Assembly (NCBI GenBank): GCA_965267475.1
Contig: OZ254079.1
Span: 3,348,001 to 3,412,000, forward strand
Source: JBCBKU01 sp965267475
GTDB taxonomy: Bacteria > Pseudomonadota > Alphaproteobacteria > Rhodobacterales > Rhodobacteraceae
Length of the DNA: 64,000 nt
Reading direction: 5' to 3'
A program made the position numbers and the translations under genes. Below the pieces are notes generated by a model, which was given only the letters and a program-made list of their open reading frames with translations, made no database searches and was not told the DNA's origin. Position 1 is the first letter of the stretch; every line of letters begins with the position of its first letter. Shown piece after piece: positions 39,830 to 49,230 of this stretch.

Positions 39830-40233
39830 CAGTCAGCCTCCACAATCACTTGCAGATCGCGAACCCGCTGCTCGGTCACGCGGGCAAGACAGCGCGCATA
39901 GGCCAGTTTCGCCCCCGGCCCGCCGAAGAACAAATGCGCCTCAAGATCGCATGTATCCGTCCTGTAAGCTTGCCAGGCCTCATGCCCTTCCACCAACAGG
40001 CGCCGCGCCTCCCCGGCCTGATCGGGCGTCATCGCCGCCTCATGGGCATCAACCACAATCAGTGCGCGATTGATCAGCTTGATGACCTGAACATTGGCTT
40101 CGCGATAAGCATCCCACGCGCAGACAGCCTTTTCGTCCAGGACATTCGTGGTGGCGCAGGCAATATCGGATTGACCGGCCAGACCCGCGATGGGGCAAGT
40201 CAGCATGGCCGCCGCTATTTCCCACACACGCAT
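39829..40233 (-). CDS. LprI-like (DUF1311-type) secreted protein, copy B, 134 aa
   Basis: Shares with copy A the pattern VCAWxA, RALxxV, PDxAG, YRxxTCxLExxLFFGGxGA and CLxRxTxxR, giving a tandem duplication that has diverged. N-terminal signal (WEIAAAMLTCPIAGLAG). The ATG at 40233 overlaps the GNAT stop (TGATG). Function in a urease operon is unknown. Confidence 0.8.
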   Translation of the reverse strand: MRVWEIAAAMLTCPIAGLAGQSDIACATTNVLDEKAVCAWDAYREANVQVIKLINRALIVVDAHEAAMTPDQAGEARRLLVEGHEAWQAYRTDTCDLEAHLFFGGPGAKLAYARCLARVTEQRVRDLQVIVEAD

Positions 40234-40748
40234 CAAAGGGCCCGTTTCATGGCGATCACGCGGGGATCTGTTTGCGCATAGCTCGAGCGATCGGGATCCG
40301 TCCGAAACCCCATCTTTTCATAAAGCGGAACCGCTGTGATGCGTTCGTCTAAAGCTTCCAGCTTCATGGTCCGAAACCCCATCTCGCGTGCTGCCGCCAT
40401 CAAGTCCTCGATCAGTCGCCGTCCAACCCCGTGGCCCCGGCCTTCGGGCCTGACCCACATCCGGTTCATCTCGCAGACTGTATCGTCGCGCCGTTTCAGC
40501 ATCAGCGTGCCGACAGGGGCGTCATTCAGCGAGGCAAGCAGAACTTCACCGTTTGGCGGGGTAAACCGGTTCAACAGATCAGCCATTTCGCCGGCGACGT
40601 CCTGAGCCTTCAGATACGTATCGATCATCTCGGCCCGGTCGGAAAAGTCCCGTTTCAGATAGTCAAAGAACTCCCACACCATCGCCGTCACGGCATCAGC
40701 CTTGTCCTCGGACCGGACCTTTTCGATGTGAAGACCGGATACGCTCAT
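40233..40748 (-). CDS. GNAT-family N-acetyltransferase, 171 aa
   Basis: NRMWVRPEGRGHGVGRRLIEDL is the acetyl-CoA-binding motif A, followed by MKLEALDERITAVPLYEKMGF (motif B). The start at 40748 overlaps the upstream stop (ATGA). The substrate is unknown; embedded in the urease operon between ureB and ureC. Confidence 0.88.
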   Translation of the reverse strand: MSVSGLHIEKVRSEDKADAVTAMVWEFFDYLKRDFSDRAEMIDTYLKAQDVAGEMADLLNRFTPPNGEVLLASLNDAPVGTLMLKRRDDTVCEMNRMWVRPEGRGHGVGRRLIEDLMAAAREMGFRTMKLEALDERITAVPLYEKMGFRTDPDRSSYAQTDPRVIAMKRAL

Positions 40749-41098
40749 TCGACACGATAGATCGATCTGCCGCCGGTCGCCCAATCGATCGCCAATTGCG
40801 ATCCGTTGGTCTGCACCCGACCACAGATCTTCACCGGTCCGGCGGACTGGAACGCGCCGTCATAGCAGACAGCTCCGTCCACCCAATCCCAACGTCCCTC
40901 GTAGGGATCGCCGCGATTGACGGCCTTGATCGACTGATCCGCTGCCGTATCCCAACGCGACTGACCGTTCGTTTCGACCAAACTGCGCCCACTGACCACC
41001 GCCGCATAGCCTTCAGCCGATTGGATTGGGCGCCAGGCCGCATCCTCGGCCATGACCGGGCCCGCCAGAACAACAAGGCACGCCAGACCCCGCAGCAT
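40745..41098 (-). CDS. Small secreted protein coupled to ureB, 117 aa
   Basis: Signal peptide MLRGLACLVVLAGPVMA, mature part with GRWDWVDGAVCYDGAFQSAG and VKICGRVQTNGSQLAIDW; two Cys may form a disulfide. The ATG overlaps the ureB stop by one base (TGATG). No family recognised. Confidence 0.72.
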   Translation of the reverse strand: MLRGLACLVVLAGPVMAEDAAWRPIQSAEGYAAVVSGRSLVETNGQSRWDTAADQSIKAVNRGDPYEGRWDWVDGAVCYDGAFQSAGPVKICGRVQTNGSQLAIDWATGGRSIYRVE

Positions 41099-41403
41099 CA
41101 CAAGTCCCCCATAACGGCCTGGTTGAACCCGAATATCCGGCGGTTGCCGCCGATCGGCACCAAGGTCACGTCCCGGGTTTGGCCCGGCTCAAACCGGACC
41201 GCCGTGCCAGCAGCGATATCCAGCCGCATGCCCTGCGCCGCATCTCGGTCGAAGGACAAGCCGGAATTCGTCTCGGCAAAATGATAATGGCTGCCCACCT
41301 GAACGGGTCGGTCGCCGGTATTGGCCACCTCAAGCGTGATCGCCTCGCGCCCTTCATTAAGAACCAAATTGCCTTCGGCGGTCATGACTTCGCCTGGTTT
41401 CAT
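41098..41403 (-). CDS. ureB: Urease beta subunit UreB, 101 aa
   Basis: MKPGEVMTAEGNLVLNEGRE and VGSHYHFAETNSGLSFDRDA are UreB signatures, with TRDVTLVPIGGNRRIFGFN at the end. It is a separate beta subunit as in most bacteria. ATGA overlap with the upstream membrane gene. Confidence 0.97.
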   Translation of the reverse strand: MKPGEVMTAEGNLVLNEGREAITLEVANTGDRPVQVGSHYHFAETNSGLSFDRDAAQGMRLDIAAGTAVRFEPGQTRDVTLVPIGGNRRIFGFNQAVMGDL

Positions 41404-41693
41404 GGATCCTCTCCGTAATCTGGGGCACGCCGGTTCTGGATTCTGGAAATGATCCGCGGCGACGCGACCCCGATGACGCCGCCCAAGGTCAGCGCAATTG
41501 CCGACCCGCCACCGAACAGCCAGGCAAAAACAGCCGCCCCGAACAGCAAAAGCGCCAACGTAGCACCGCGCAGTTCCGGCGCAGTCAGGGGCGCATCCGC
41601 AAGAACGATGTTTTCCAGCCCGCGCTTGACCTGTTCTTCAAGAAAGGGTGCTGCCGCGCCTGCCGCGATCCCCAAAATCAAAGTGAACAGCAT
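41400..41693 (-). CDS. Small membrane protein between ureA and ureB, 97 aa
   Basis: Hydrophobic N-terminus (MLFTLILGIAAGAAAPF) and a membrane pair (LALLLFGAAVFAWLFGGGSA, IALTLGGVIGVASPR). Ends inside ureB's start (ATGA). No family recognised; I believe similar small membrane ORFs occur at this spot in related bacteria. Confidence 0.75.
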   Translation of the reverse strand: MLFTLILGIAAGAAAPFLEEQVKRGLENIVLADAPLTAPELRGATLALLLFGAAVFAWLFGGGSAIALTLGGVIGVASPRIISRIQNRRAPDYGEDP

Positions 41694-41778
41694 GTCTGAC
41701 CTCCGCTTACCTTGGACCGGTTTTGTCCAGATAGCCCCAGCTTAACGCCGAAGCCCGCCGGGTCGCAAACATGGGCGG

Positions 41779-42081
41779 TCATCGGATCGGGTGGTGCACG
41801 GTGACCAGTTTCGTGCCGTCCGGAAAGGTTGCTTCGACCTGCACATCATGGATCATTTCGGGGACACCCTCCATACATTGCGCAGCCGAAACGACGTGGG
41901 CGCCTGCTTCCATCAATTCGGCCACCGATGTCCCATCCCGCGCGCCTTCCACGACGAAATCTGTGATCAGCGCTATGGCTTCCGGGTGGTTCAGCTTGAC
42001 GCCCCGGTCCAACCGGCTGCGCGCCACCATGGCCGCCACGCTGACCAGCAGTTTGTCTTTCTCGCGGGGGGTCAGGTTCAT
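41779..42081 (-). CDS. ureA: Urease gamma subunit UreA, 100 aa
   Basis: MNLTPREKDKLLVSVAAMVA, KLNHPEAIALITDFVVEGAR and VTVHHPIR at the C-terminus are diagnostic. Standard length. It follows ureD by 10 bases and is separated from the next gene by 85 bases. Confidence 0.97.
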   Translation of the reverse strand: MNLTPREKDKLLVSVAAMVARSRLDRGVKLNHPEAIALITDFVVEGARDGTSVAELMEAGAHVVSAAQCMEGVPEMIHDVQVEATFPDGTKLVTVHHPIR

Positions 42082-42091
42082 GTCTCTCGTC

Positions 42092-42904
42092 CTATCGTTG
42101 CCAGACGCGAGGCAGCGGGCCGCCCCGCAAAACCTCGACTATGTCGATGATATGATGGCGCAGCGCGCGGGCATCGGCGGCCAGGGCCCGCAAAACGAGC
42201 CGTCCGTCCCAGGCCGACACCGCTGTTGTCACTTCATGCGTAGCGGTCACCGCGCGCACGCGGTGCAGCGCGTCTTCGGCGCGGTCGGACACCCAGACCA
42301 AAGTGGCCAAGGCTTCTGCCCCCTGCAAAAGCGCCGGTCCGCCTTGTGCCAGCGTTTCCGTTGTCGCCTCGAAAGGATCCACGAAGATCGGGCGCCCTTC
42401 CTTTGTGATGCGCCTTACATCTTGAAATGCCAGCGAAGACACCGTTTCGCCCATGGCCTTGCGGCCGAGAACGGTCATCTCGCACAGCAAAACCTCGGCA
42501 CCTTCTGACAAGTCGACCGAAGTCAGACGGTTCACGCGGGACCCATCGAACAAAATGGTTTCCTGCGGCAGCCAGTGCAGGCAGCCGCCTGCCTCGACGT
42601 GGAGTGTCACGTCGACTCGAGCGGGCCCGCCGATGGCACGATACGCGCGTTCGGCCGTTTGGGTCGTGCCGGTCACGGATGCCCCCGCGCCAACCTTCAA
42701 AGCGAAGCTCATCTGGTCACCGCCGGTCAGCCCCCCCGCTGTGTTCAGAAACACAACCTCGGGCACCGGTACATGGACCCTCGGCAAAAAGGCTTTGGCC
42801 GATCCCGATTGGTACAGGCGTTCCAGACGATTGCCTGATCCCGACACCGTCACCTCGGCCCGGCCATGGGCGCGCTGAAAAGACATCGTGGCGGCATCGA
42901 GCAT
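42092..42904 (-). CDS. ureD: Urease accessory protein UreD, 270 aa
   Basis: QSGSAKAFLPRVHVPVPEVV, LNTAGGLTGGDQMSFALKVG and LHWLPQETILFDGSRVNR are UreD motifs. UreD is the scaffold for UreF-UreG on apo-urease. The start is not certain: ATG 42904 or 42886; neither has a good ribosome-binding site. First gene of the urease operon, divergent from pyrC with 147 bases between. Confidence 0.93.
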   Translation of the reverse strand: MLDAATMSFQRAHGRAEVTVSGSGNRLERLYQSGSAKAFLPRVHVPVPEVVFLNTAGGLTGGDQMSFALKVGAGASVTGTTQTAERAYRAIGGPARVDVTLHVEAGGCLHWLPQETILFDGSRVNRLTSVDLSEGAEVLLCEMTVLGRKAMGETVSSLAFQDVRRITKEGRPIFVDPFEATTETLAQGGPALLQGAEALATLVWVSDRAEDALHRVRAVTATHEVTTAVSAWDGRLVLRALAADARALRHHIIDIVEVLRGGPLPRVWQR

Positions 42905-43051
42905 GGGCCGGAGATTACTGTTGGCACGGGCGGGCGCAACGCCTCTGGCCTGCCCGACCCGGCGAAATCTGGGATATTCCGGGCAAAGCGCCCAAGAATT
43001 GGGCAGTTTCGCTTCTGGCGGCTGGCCGCGCCTTGCGGTATCCGGCGTGCG

Positions 43052-44098
43052 ATGACTGACTCTCTGACCATCCGCCGCCCCGATGACTGGCACCTTCACT
43101 TGCGTGATGGCGCGATGCTGAAGGCGGTCCTGCCCGAGACGACACGCCATTTCGCCCGCGCTATCATCATGCCCAATCTGGTGCCGCCGGTTGTGACAGC
43201 CGCAGATGCCGCTGAGTACCGTGACCGGATCCTGTCTGCCAAACAACCCGGATCGGACTTTCAGCCCTTGATGACGCTGTATTTGACCGAAGCGACCGAG
43301 CCAAAGGATGTCCGCGCGGCGGCTGAAATCGGCCTGATCCACGCCGTGAAGCTTTATCCCGCCGGCGCCACCACGAATTCCGAGTCAGGGGTCCGCGACA
43401 TCAGCAAGGTGCGCCGCGTCCTGGAAACCATGGCGCAAGTCGGCCTTCCGCTTTGCGTGCATGGCGAAGTAACGAACCCAGACGTCGACATATTCGACAG
43501 GGAAGCAGAGTTCATCGACCGCGTGCTTGACCCGCTTCGGCGCGATATCCCGGGTCTTCGCGTCGTCATGGAGCACATCACGACGAAGGACGGCGTGGAC
43601 TATGTGGCGCAAGGCGGCGACACGATCGGCGGGACGATCACCACCCATCATCTGGTCATCAACCGAAACCACCTTTTGGTGGGCGGGATCCGTCCGCATT
43701 ACTATTGCCTGCCCGTCGCCAAACGCGAAAGCCATCGCGCCGCGCTGGTTCAGGCCGCGACCTCGGGCGACCCGTCCTTTTTCCTCGGGACGGACAGCGC
43801 GCCCCATGTAGACGCCGCAAAGGAAACGGCCTGCGGTTGCGCAGGGTGTTTCACTGCGACAGTCACAATGTCGATCCTGGCCCATGTGTTCGAAGCGGCG
43901 GGCGCTTTGGACAAGCTTGAGGCCTTCGCCTCGCTGAACGGCCCGGCATTCTACAAGTTGCCGCCGAACGAGGGCACCCTTTCCCTGACCAAAGGCGACG
44001 CTTTGAATGTTCCGGATAAGATCGAAACCGGCGACGGCACCGTGACCGTGTTTGACCCCGGTTTTCCACTGCATTGGCATGTCGAGACATCATCATGA
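43052..44098 (+). CDS. pyrC: Dihydroorotase PyrC (class II), 348 aa
   Basis: The zinc-binding DDWHLHLRDG, the carbamylated Lys in HAVKLYPAGATTNS, and GTDSAPH show a short, monofunctional dihydroorotase. It closes carbamoyl-aspartate to dihydroorotate in pyrimidine synthesis. The ATG at 43052 gives the normal N-terminus. Its stop overlaps pyrE (ATGA). Confidence 0.97.
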   Translation: MTDSLTIRRPDDWHLHLRDGAMLKAVLPETTRHFARAIIMPNLVPPVVTAADAAEYRDRILSAKQPGSDFQPLMTLYLTEATEPKDVRAAAEIGLIHAVKLYPAGATTNSESGVRDISKVRRVLETMAQVGLPLCVHGEVTNPDVDIFDREAEFIDRVLDPLRRDIPGLRVVMEHITTKDGVDYVAQGGDTIGGTITTHHLVINRNHLLVGGIRPHYYCLPVAKRESHRAALVQAATSGDPSFFLGTDSAPHVDAAKETACGCAGCFTATVTMSILAHVFEAAGALDKLEAFASLNGPAFYKLPPNEGTLSLTKGDALNVPDKIETGDGTVTVFDPGFPLHWHVETSS

Positions 44099-44769
44099 TC
44101 CCAACGAGTTTCCCCCCGAAAGAAGAAATCGCGCGGCTTACCGCCAACATGTTGCTGGAAATCGGGGCGGTGGACTTCAACCCCAAAGAGCCCTTTACGC
44201 TTTCGTCGGGCCTGCCTTCGCCCACCTATGTCGATTGCCGGAAACTGATCTCATTCCCGCGCATTCGGTCTACTCTCATGGACTTTCTGACGATGACCGT
44301 CATGCGCGATGCGGGGTTTGAGGCGTTCACGAACATCGCAGGTGGTGAAACCGCTGGCATCCCGTTTTCAGCCTTCGTGGCAGAACGGATGGCGTTGCCG
44401 ATGACATATGTCAGGAAAAAGCCAAAGGGTTATGGCCGGAACGCCCGGATCGAAGGTGTGATGGGCGAAGGCGACCGGGTCTTGCTGGTGGAAGATCTGG
44501 CCACCGACGGCGGGTCGAAACTGTCTTTTGTCGAGGCCATCCGCGATACAGGAGCGTCCTGTTCTCACACAGCGGTCATTTTCTTCTACGGGATTTTCCC
44601 GGACGCGCTGGATGCGCTCGCCGAACACGACATCGCTTTGCATCATCTCTGCACCTGGTGGGATGTTCTTGAAGCCGCCAGAGAGAGCGCCGCATTCGAC
44701 ACCGGCACCCTGTCGGAAGTTGAGGCATTCCTGAACGCCCCGCGCGCCTGGCAAGAGGCGCGGGCCTAG
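44095..44769 (+). CDS. pyrE: Orotate phosphoribosyltransferase PyrE, 224 aa
   Basis: The PRPP-binding motif is VLLVEDLATDGGSKLSFVEA, with TYVRKKPKGYGRNARIEGV (catalytic loop region) and FTLSSGLPSPTYVDCRKL near the start. It attaches ribose phosphate to orotate, the step two after PyrC. Overlapping start with pyrC. Confidence 0.96.
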   Translation: MIPTSFPPKEEIARLTANMLLEIGAVDFNPKEPFTLSSGLPSPTYVDCRKLISFPRIRSTLMDFLTMTVMRDAGFEAFTNIAGGETAGIPFSAFVAERMALPMTYVRKKPKGYGRNARIEGVMGEGDRVLLVEDLATDGGSKLSFVEAIRDTGASCSHTAVIFFYGIFPDALDALAEHDIALHHLCTWWDVLEAARESAAFDTGTLSEVEAFLNAPRAWQEARA

Positions 44770-45010
44770 CCCATTCGATTCGACACAATAGCCCGAGTTG
44801 ACCCAGGGGAACCTTGCACCGGCGCCGAAGGAAGAGCGCGAATTGTGAACAAACGGTAAAATTCCGCCTACCCAATCTTGGGTCCGTCAGATATGCTTTC
44901 GCTATATTTTGCGTTTCGGGCGCTCCGCTGATGTATCCACAGAAACATACAATTTGCCTAGTCAACGTTTGCGGTTCTAACCCTCACCCCCACAAAAAGA
45001 CGGGGCGGGC

Positions 45011-46513
45011 ATGAACGAGATAGCGCGGGTTGGGCAGCAGGCAGAGGGCGTGCCGGCAGAGGATCAGCTGCCGCATAACATCGAAGCAGAACAGCAGCTC
45101 CTCGGTGCGATCCTGACGAACAACGATGTGTTCGACAGGGTCGCCCCCATCGTCAATGAATCGCATTTCTTCGACCCCGTGCACGCGCGGATTTTCGAAG
45201 TCGCGGCGGCCCGGATCGCCAAGAACGCACTCGCCTCGCCCGTCACGCTGAAGGCTTTTCTGGAAGACGATCAGGGGCTGAAAGACCTGGGCGGGCCTGC
45301 CTATCTGGCGCGTCTGGCCGGGGCCGCCATCTCGACCTTCGCGGCGCGCGATTTCGCGCAGATGCTGTATGACCTGGCGGTCCGGCGCGAGCTGATCGCG
45401 CTTGGTCGCAACATCTCGGCCGAGGCTGCGCGCGTGGACGTCGCCAATGAGCCGAAAGAACAGATCACCAACGCCGAACAGGCCCTGTACCAGCTTGGCG
45501 AGGCCGGACAGACCGAGAAAGGGTTCCAGTCATTCCTGAAGGCCGTCACCGATGCGGTGAACGTGGCCAACGCCGCCTATCAGCGGGACGGTCAATTGGC
45601 CGGTGTGGCAACGGGTTTGACCGATCTCGACAAGAAGCTTGGCGGGCTGCACAAGTCCGACCTTCTGATCCTGGCGGGCCGACCCTCGATGGGGAAGACG
45701 TCGCTGGCGACCAACATGGCATTCAACATCGCCAAGGCATACAAAAAAGGGGTTCTCCCAGACGGGGCCGAGGGCGCCGTCGAGGGCGGGGTCGTGGGCT
45801 TTTTCTCGCTTGAGATGTCGGCTGAGCAACTGGCCGCCCGTGTCCTGTCCGAGGCGTCCGAGGTCCCGTCAGAGCAAATCCGCCGCGGCGACATGACCGA
45901 GGGCGAGTTCCGCCGCTTCGTGGACGCGGCCAAGACGTTGGAAGCCTGCCCGCTGTTCATCGACGACACGCCCGCCTTGCCGATCAGCCAATTGGCCGCT
46001 CGGGCGCGACGGTTGAAACGGAAACACGGGTTGGATGCGCTTTTTGTGGACTATCTTCAATTGGCCCGTCCGGCCTCGGCCAAAGACAGCCGGGTGAACG
46101 AAGTCTCTGAAATCACCCAAGGGCTGAAGGCGATCGCCAAGGAACTCGACATCCCCGTTGTGGCCCTGTCGCAGTTGTCGCGCCAAGTCGAATCCCGCGA
46201 CGACAAACGCCCGCAATTGTCAGACCTTCGGGAATCGGGATCGATCGAGCAGGACGCGGATGTCGTCATGTTCGTCTTCCGGGAAGAGTATTACAAAGAG
46301 CGCGAGAAGCCCGGCGATCACGATCTTGAGGCCATGGCCTCCTGGCAGGCCGAGATGGAGCAGATCCACGGCAAGGCAGAAGTGATCATCGGCAAGCAGC
46401 GCCACGGACCGATCGGCACGGTCGATCTGAGTTTCGAAGGCCGCTTCACGCGCTTCGGCAACCTTGTCAAACCCTGGCAGAGCCGCGACGAAGGCGACGG
46501 CGGCGACTTCTGA
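45011..46513 (+). CDS. dnaB: Replicative DNA helicase DnaB, 500 aa
   Basis: The N-terminal domain starts LPHNIEAEQQLLGAILTNND; the RecA-like ATPase core has Walker A AGRPSMGKTSLATNMAF, Walker B LDALFVDYLQLARP and SDLRESGSIEQDADVVMF. It unwinds DNA at the replication fork. A 241-base gap upstream likely holds its promoter; it contains TATCCACA, close to a DnaA box (one base off). Confidence 0.97.
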   Translation: MNEIARVGQQAEGVPAEDQLPHNIEAEQQLLGAILTNNDVFDRVAPIVNESHFFDPVHARIFEVAAARIAKNALASPVTLKAFLEDDQGLKDLGGPAYLARLAGAAISTFAARDFAQMLYDLAVRRELIALGRNISAEAARVDVANEPKEQITNAEQALYQLGEAGQTEKGFQSFLKAVTDAVNVANAAYQRDGQLAGVATGLTDLDKKLGGLHKSDLLILAGRPSMGKTSLATNMAFNIAKAYKKGVLPDGAEGAVEGGVVGFFSLEMSAEQLAARVLSEASEVPSEQIRRGDMTEGEFRRFVDAAKTLEACPLFIDDTPALPISQLAARARRLKRKHGLDALFVDYLQLARPASAKDSRVNEVSEITQGLKAIAKELDIPVVALSQLSRQVESRDDKRPQLSDLRESGSIEQDADVVMFVFREEYYKEREKPGDHDLEAMASWQAEMEQIHGKAEVIIGKQRHGPIGTVDLSFEGRFTRFGNLVKPWQSRDEGDGGDF

Positions 46514-46572
46514 CAGACCGCGGCGCGGGAATGTTACTCGACAGTTCGTCCGGTCGCGGTCACCATCGCGCC

Positions 46573-47361
46573 ATGCGTTGGTTGCTTGCTCTTCCCTTCC
46601 TGTGTTTCGCCCTGGTGGCCTCGGCAGAAGAGGTCGACGTCGAGCTTTTCCTGGCAGTGGACGTTTCGCGTTCGATGACGCCTGCCGAGCTGGAAATCCA
46701 ACGCCGTGGCTATGCCGAAGCCCTGGCGTCGGACGATGTCTATGATGCCATCGCGGGCGGCCTGATCGGAAAAATCGCGCTGACTTATGTTGAATGGGCG
46801 GGCTTTACCAATCAGCGGACCGTGGTCGACTGGACGCTGATAGAGACACGTGAAGACCTTCAGGACTTCGCCAATCAGATCTCGGCCCATTTCGACCCGG
46901 CGCTCAGACGAACCTCAATTTCCGGCGCGCTTACCATGGCGGCCGCGAGTATCGAAGTGAATGCATTTCAGGGTCTCCGCAGGGTGATCGACGTCTCGGG
47001 GGACGGGCCGAACAACCAGGGCCTGCCGGTTTTGACAGCCCGGGATTTCGTTCTGGATCAAGGGGTTATCATAAACGGGCTGCCCCTGATGACGCAGGAT
47101 GGTCTTGGCAGCCGCTGGACCTTCGACAATCTCGATACCTATTATCGCGCTTGTGTCATCGGCGGCCCGGGCGCCTTTGTCATTCCGGTTCTGACCTGGG
47201 AAGAGTTTGCCGCAGCCGTCCGCAAGAAGCTTATCCTTGAAATCTCGGGCCTGCCCAATCACATCATCCCGGCCCAGGCCGCCCCGCGGATCGAAGGCTA
47301 TGACTGCCTGATCGGTGAAAAGATCTGGGAACAAAACCGTCGGTTCTTTGAATTGCCCTGA
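46573..47361 (+). CDS. Secreted DUF1194 (von Willebrand A-like) protein, 262 aa
   Basis: Signal peptide MRWLLALPFLCFALVASAEE, then LFLAVDVSRSMTPAELEIQR with the MIDAS motif DxSxS. VIDVSGDGPNNQG is the second metal-site region. Matches DUF1194. Likely periplasmic, binding a protein or metal ligand. The start at 46573 gives the signal peptide; an upstream start does not. Confidence 0.88.
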   Translation: MRWLLALPFLCFALVASAEEVDVELFLAVDVSRSMTPAELEIQRRGYAEALASDDVYDAIAGGLIGKIALTYVEWAGFTNQRTVVDWTLIETREDLQDFANQISAHFDPALRRTSISGALTMAAASIEVNAFQGLRRVIDVSGDGPNNQGLPVLTARDFVLDQGVIINGLPLMTQDGLGSRWTFDNLDTYYRACVIGGPGAFVIPVLTWEEFAAAVRKKLILEISGLPNHIIPAQAAPRIEGYDCLIGEKIWEQNRRFFELP

Positions 47362-47410
47362 TTGCAACGCATCGCCTTGACCTTCCATGCATCCTGTCAG
47401 AAGACCGGCC

Positions 47411-48457
47411 ATGGCCACGGGCACCCTTACGATAGATCTGGCGGCAATCGCCTTGAACTGGCAGGCACTGGACCACCGCTCGGATGACCGGGTCGAAACC
47501 GGCGCCTGTGTGAAGGCCGATGCCTATGGGCTGGGCATGTCCAATGTCGCGCCCGCGCTTTTCGCAGCGGGGGTGAAGACCTTCTTTGTCGCGGTGGCCG
47601 AGGAAGGCGCAGCCCTGCGCCAGATTCTGGGGCAAGACCCTGACATCATGGTCTTTTCCGGACATCTCCCGACGGATACCGGCTTGATCGCCGAACATGC
47701 GTTGACCCCTATGCTCAACACACCCGATCAGGTGGAATGGCACCTTGGCACTTTGCCCGACCAGGTCTTTGGCATCCAGCTTGATACTGGGATGAACCGT
47801 CTTGGCCTTGAGCCTGACGAATGGGCCGCCGTGCGCGAACAGGCACTCGCTGCCGGACCGCATCTGGTGATGAGTCATCTTGCCTGTGCGGACGAGCCAC
47901 GCCACCAGATGAATGCACGCCAGCTTCGCGCTTTTTCCGAGATGACCCATGGCGTCGCGGCCCGCCGCTCGCTTGCGGCAACCGGCGGCATCCTGCTTGG
48001 GCCGGATTATCACTTTGACCTGACACGACCCGGGATCGGCCTTTATGGAGGCGAGCCATTCGACGATGCCGTGCCGGTCACGCGTCTGTCCTTGCCCGTG
48101 ATCCAGACACGCCATGTAAACATCGGTGAAACGGTGGGCTATTCGAACACCTGGACGGCGGCGCGGCCAAGTCGGATCGCCACCGTGGCCGCAGGCTATG
48201 CCGATGGCTTGATCCGCGCCATGAGCGGTACGGCACAGGTTTTTGCGGGCGATGTGGCATGTCCGATCGTCGGGCGCGTTTCAATGGATTTGATCACCGT
48301 CGACGTGACCGACCTTGACCGGGTGCCCCGCACGCTTGAGATCATTGGCCCGCACCAGAAGATTGACCAATTGGCTGCGGCAGCCGGCACAATCGGCTAT
48401 GAAATCCTGACCTCTCTTGGCGCGCGCTACGCCCGCCGCTATGAGGCAGCGGAATGA
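47411..48457 (+). CDS. alr: Alanine racemase, 348 aa
   Basis: The PLP Lys is in CVKADAYGLGMSNVAPAL and the second catalytic region in GRVSMDLITVDVTD. QLDTGMNRLGLE and LTRPGIGLYGG are further family signatures. It supplies D-alanine for peptidoglycan. The stop overlaps the mlaE start (ATGA), an unusual link. Confidence 0.96.
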   Translation: MATGTLTIDLAAIALNWQALDHRSDDRVETGACVKADAYGLGMSNVAPALFAAGVKTFFVAVAEEGAALRQILGQDPDIMVFSGHLPTDTGLIAEHALTPMLNTPDQVEWHLGTLPDQVFGIQLDTGMNRLGLEPDEWAAVREQALAAGPHLVMSHLACADEPRHQMNARQLRAFSEMTHGVAARRSLAATGGILLGPDYHFDLTRPGIGLYGGEPFDDAVPVTRLSLPVIQTRHVNIGETVGYSNTWTAARPSRIATVAAGYADGLIRAMSGTAQVFAGDVACPIVGRVSMDLITVDVTDLDRVPRTLEIIGPHQKIDQLAAAAGTIGYEILTSLGARYARRYEAAE

Positions 48458-49230
48458 CACGTCTTTTGGGCAATATCGGCGCGGCTGTCCTCAGCCTTCT
48501 GGGGCTTGTGGGCCAAGTGGCTCTTTTTGCCTTGGAAACCGTTAGCCACCTTCTGCGCCCCCCGTTCTATCCCAAGGAATTCCTGCACCAGTTGTTCGCG
48601 ATTGGCTATCTCAGCCTTCCCGTGGTGGGGCTGACGACGCTGTTCACCGGCGGCGCGCTGGCACTACAGATCTTTGCAGGCGGCGCCCGTTTCAACGCCG
48701 AAACCGTGGTGCCATCCATCGTTGCCATCGGGATCGTGCGCGAACTTGGGCCCGTGTTGGGTGGCTTGATGGTGGCGGGGCGCGTTTCGGCATCCATCGC
48801 CGCCGAGATCGGCACGATGAAAGTGACCGAACAGATCGATGCGCTGGTCACCCTGTCGACCAACCCGATGAAATATCTGACGGTGCCCCGCGTTCTGGCC
48901 GCCGTCATCACCCTGCCGATCCTTGTCGCAATCGGCGACATCATCGGCATCATGGGCGGCTACCTTGTGGGCGTCACCCGGCTCGACTTCAACGCTGCGG
49001 CCTATATGACGAACACGCTGGATTTCCTCGAAGCGTTCGATGTGCTCTCGGGTCTCGCCAAAGCAGCAGTCTTCGGTTTCATCGTTGCAGTAATGGGTTG
49101 CTATCACGGGATGAATTCGGGACGGGGCGCCCAGGGTGTGGGACGTGCCACGACGAACGCCGTCGTCTCGGCCTCGATCCTGATCCTGGCGTCGAACTAT
49201 CTTCTTACCGAACTGTTCTTCTCGGCATGA
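48454..49230 (+). CDS. mlaE: MlaE-family lipid ABC transporter permease, 258 aa
   Basis: Five to six hydrophobic segments and the MlaE signature VRELGPVLGGLMVAGRVSAS followed by IAAEIGTMKVTEQIDALVTL. It is the membrane subunit of a phospholipid (Mla) transporter keeping outer-membrane asymmetry. Overlaps alr upstream and mlaF downstream (ATGA each). Confidence 0.95.
   Translation: MTRLLGNIGAAVLSLLGLVGQVALFALETVSHLLRPPFYPKEFLHQLFAIGYLSLPVVGLTTLFTGGALALQIFAGGARFNAETVVPSIVAIGIVRELGPVLGGLMVAGRVSASIAAEIGTMKVTEQIDALVTLSTNPMKYLTVPRVLAAVITLPILVAIGDIIGIMGGYLVGVTRLDFNAAAYMTNTLDFLEAFDVLSGLAKAAVFGFIVAVMGCYHGMNSGRGAQGVGRATTNAVVSASILILASNYLLTELFFSA

Noticed and set aside
44770..45010. A DnaA box (TATCCACA) before dnaB
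   Set aside because: Only one near-match with a wrong first base; not enough to call a DnaA-controlled promoter.
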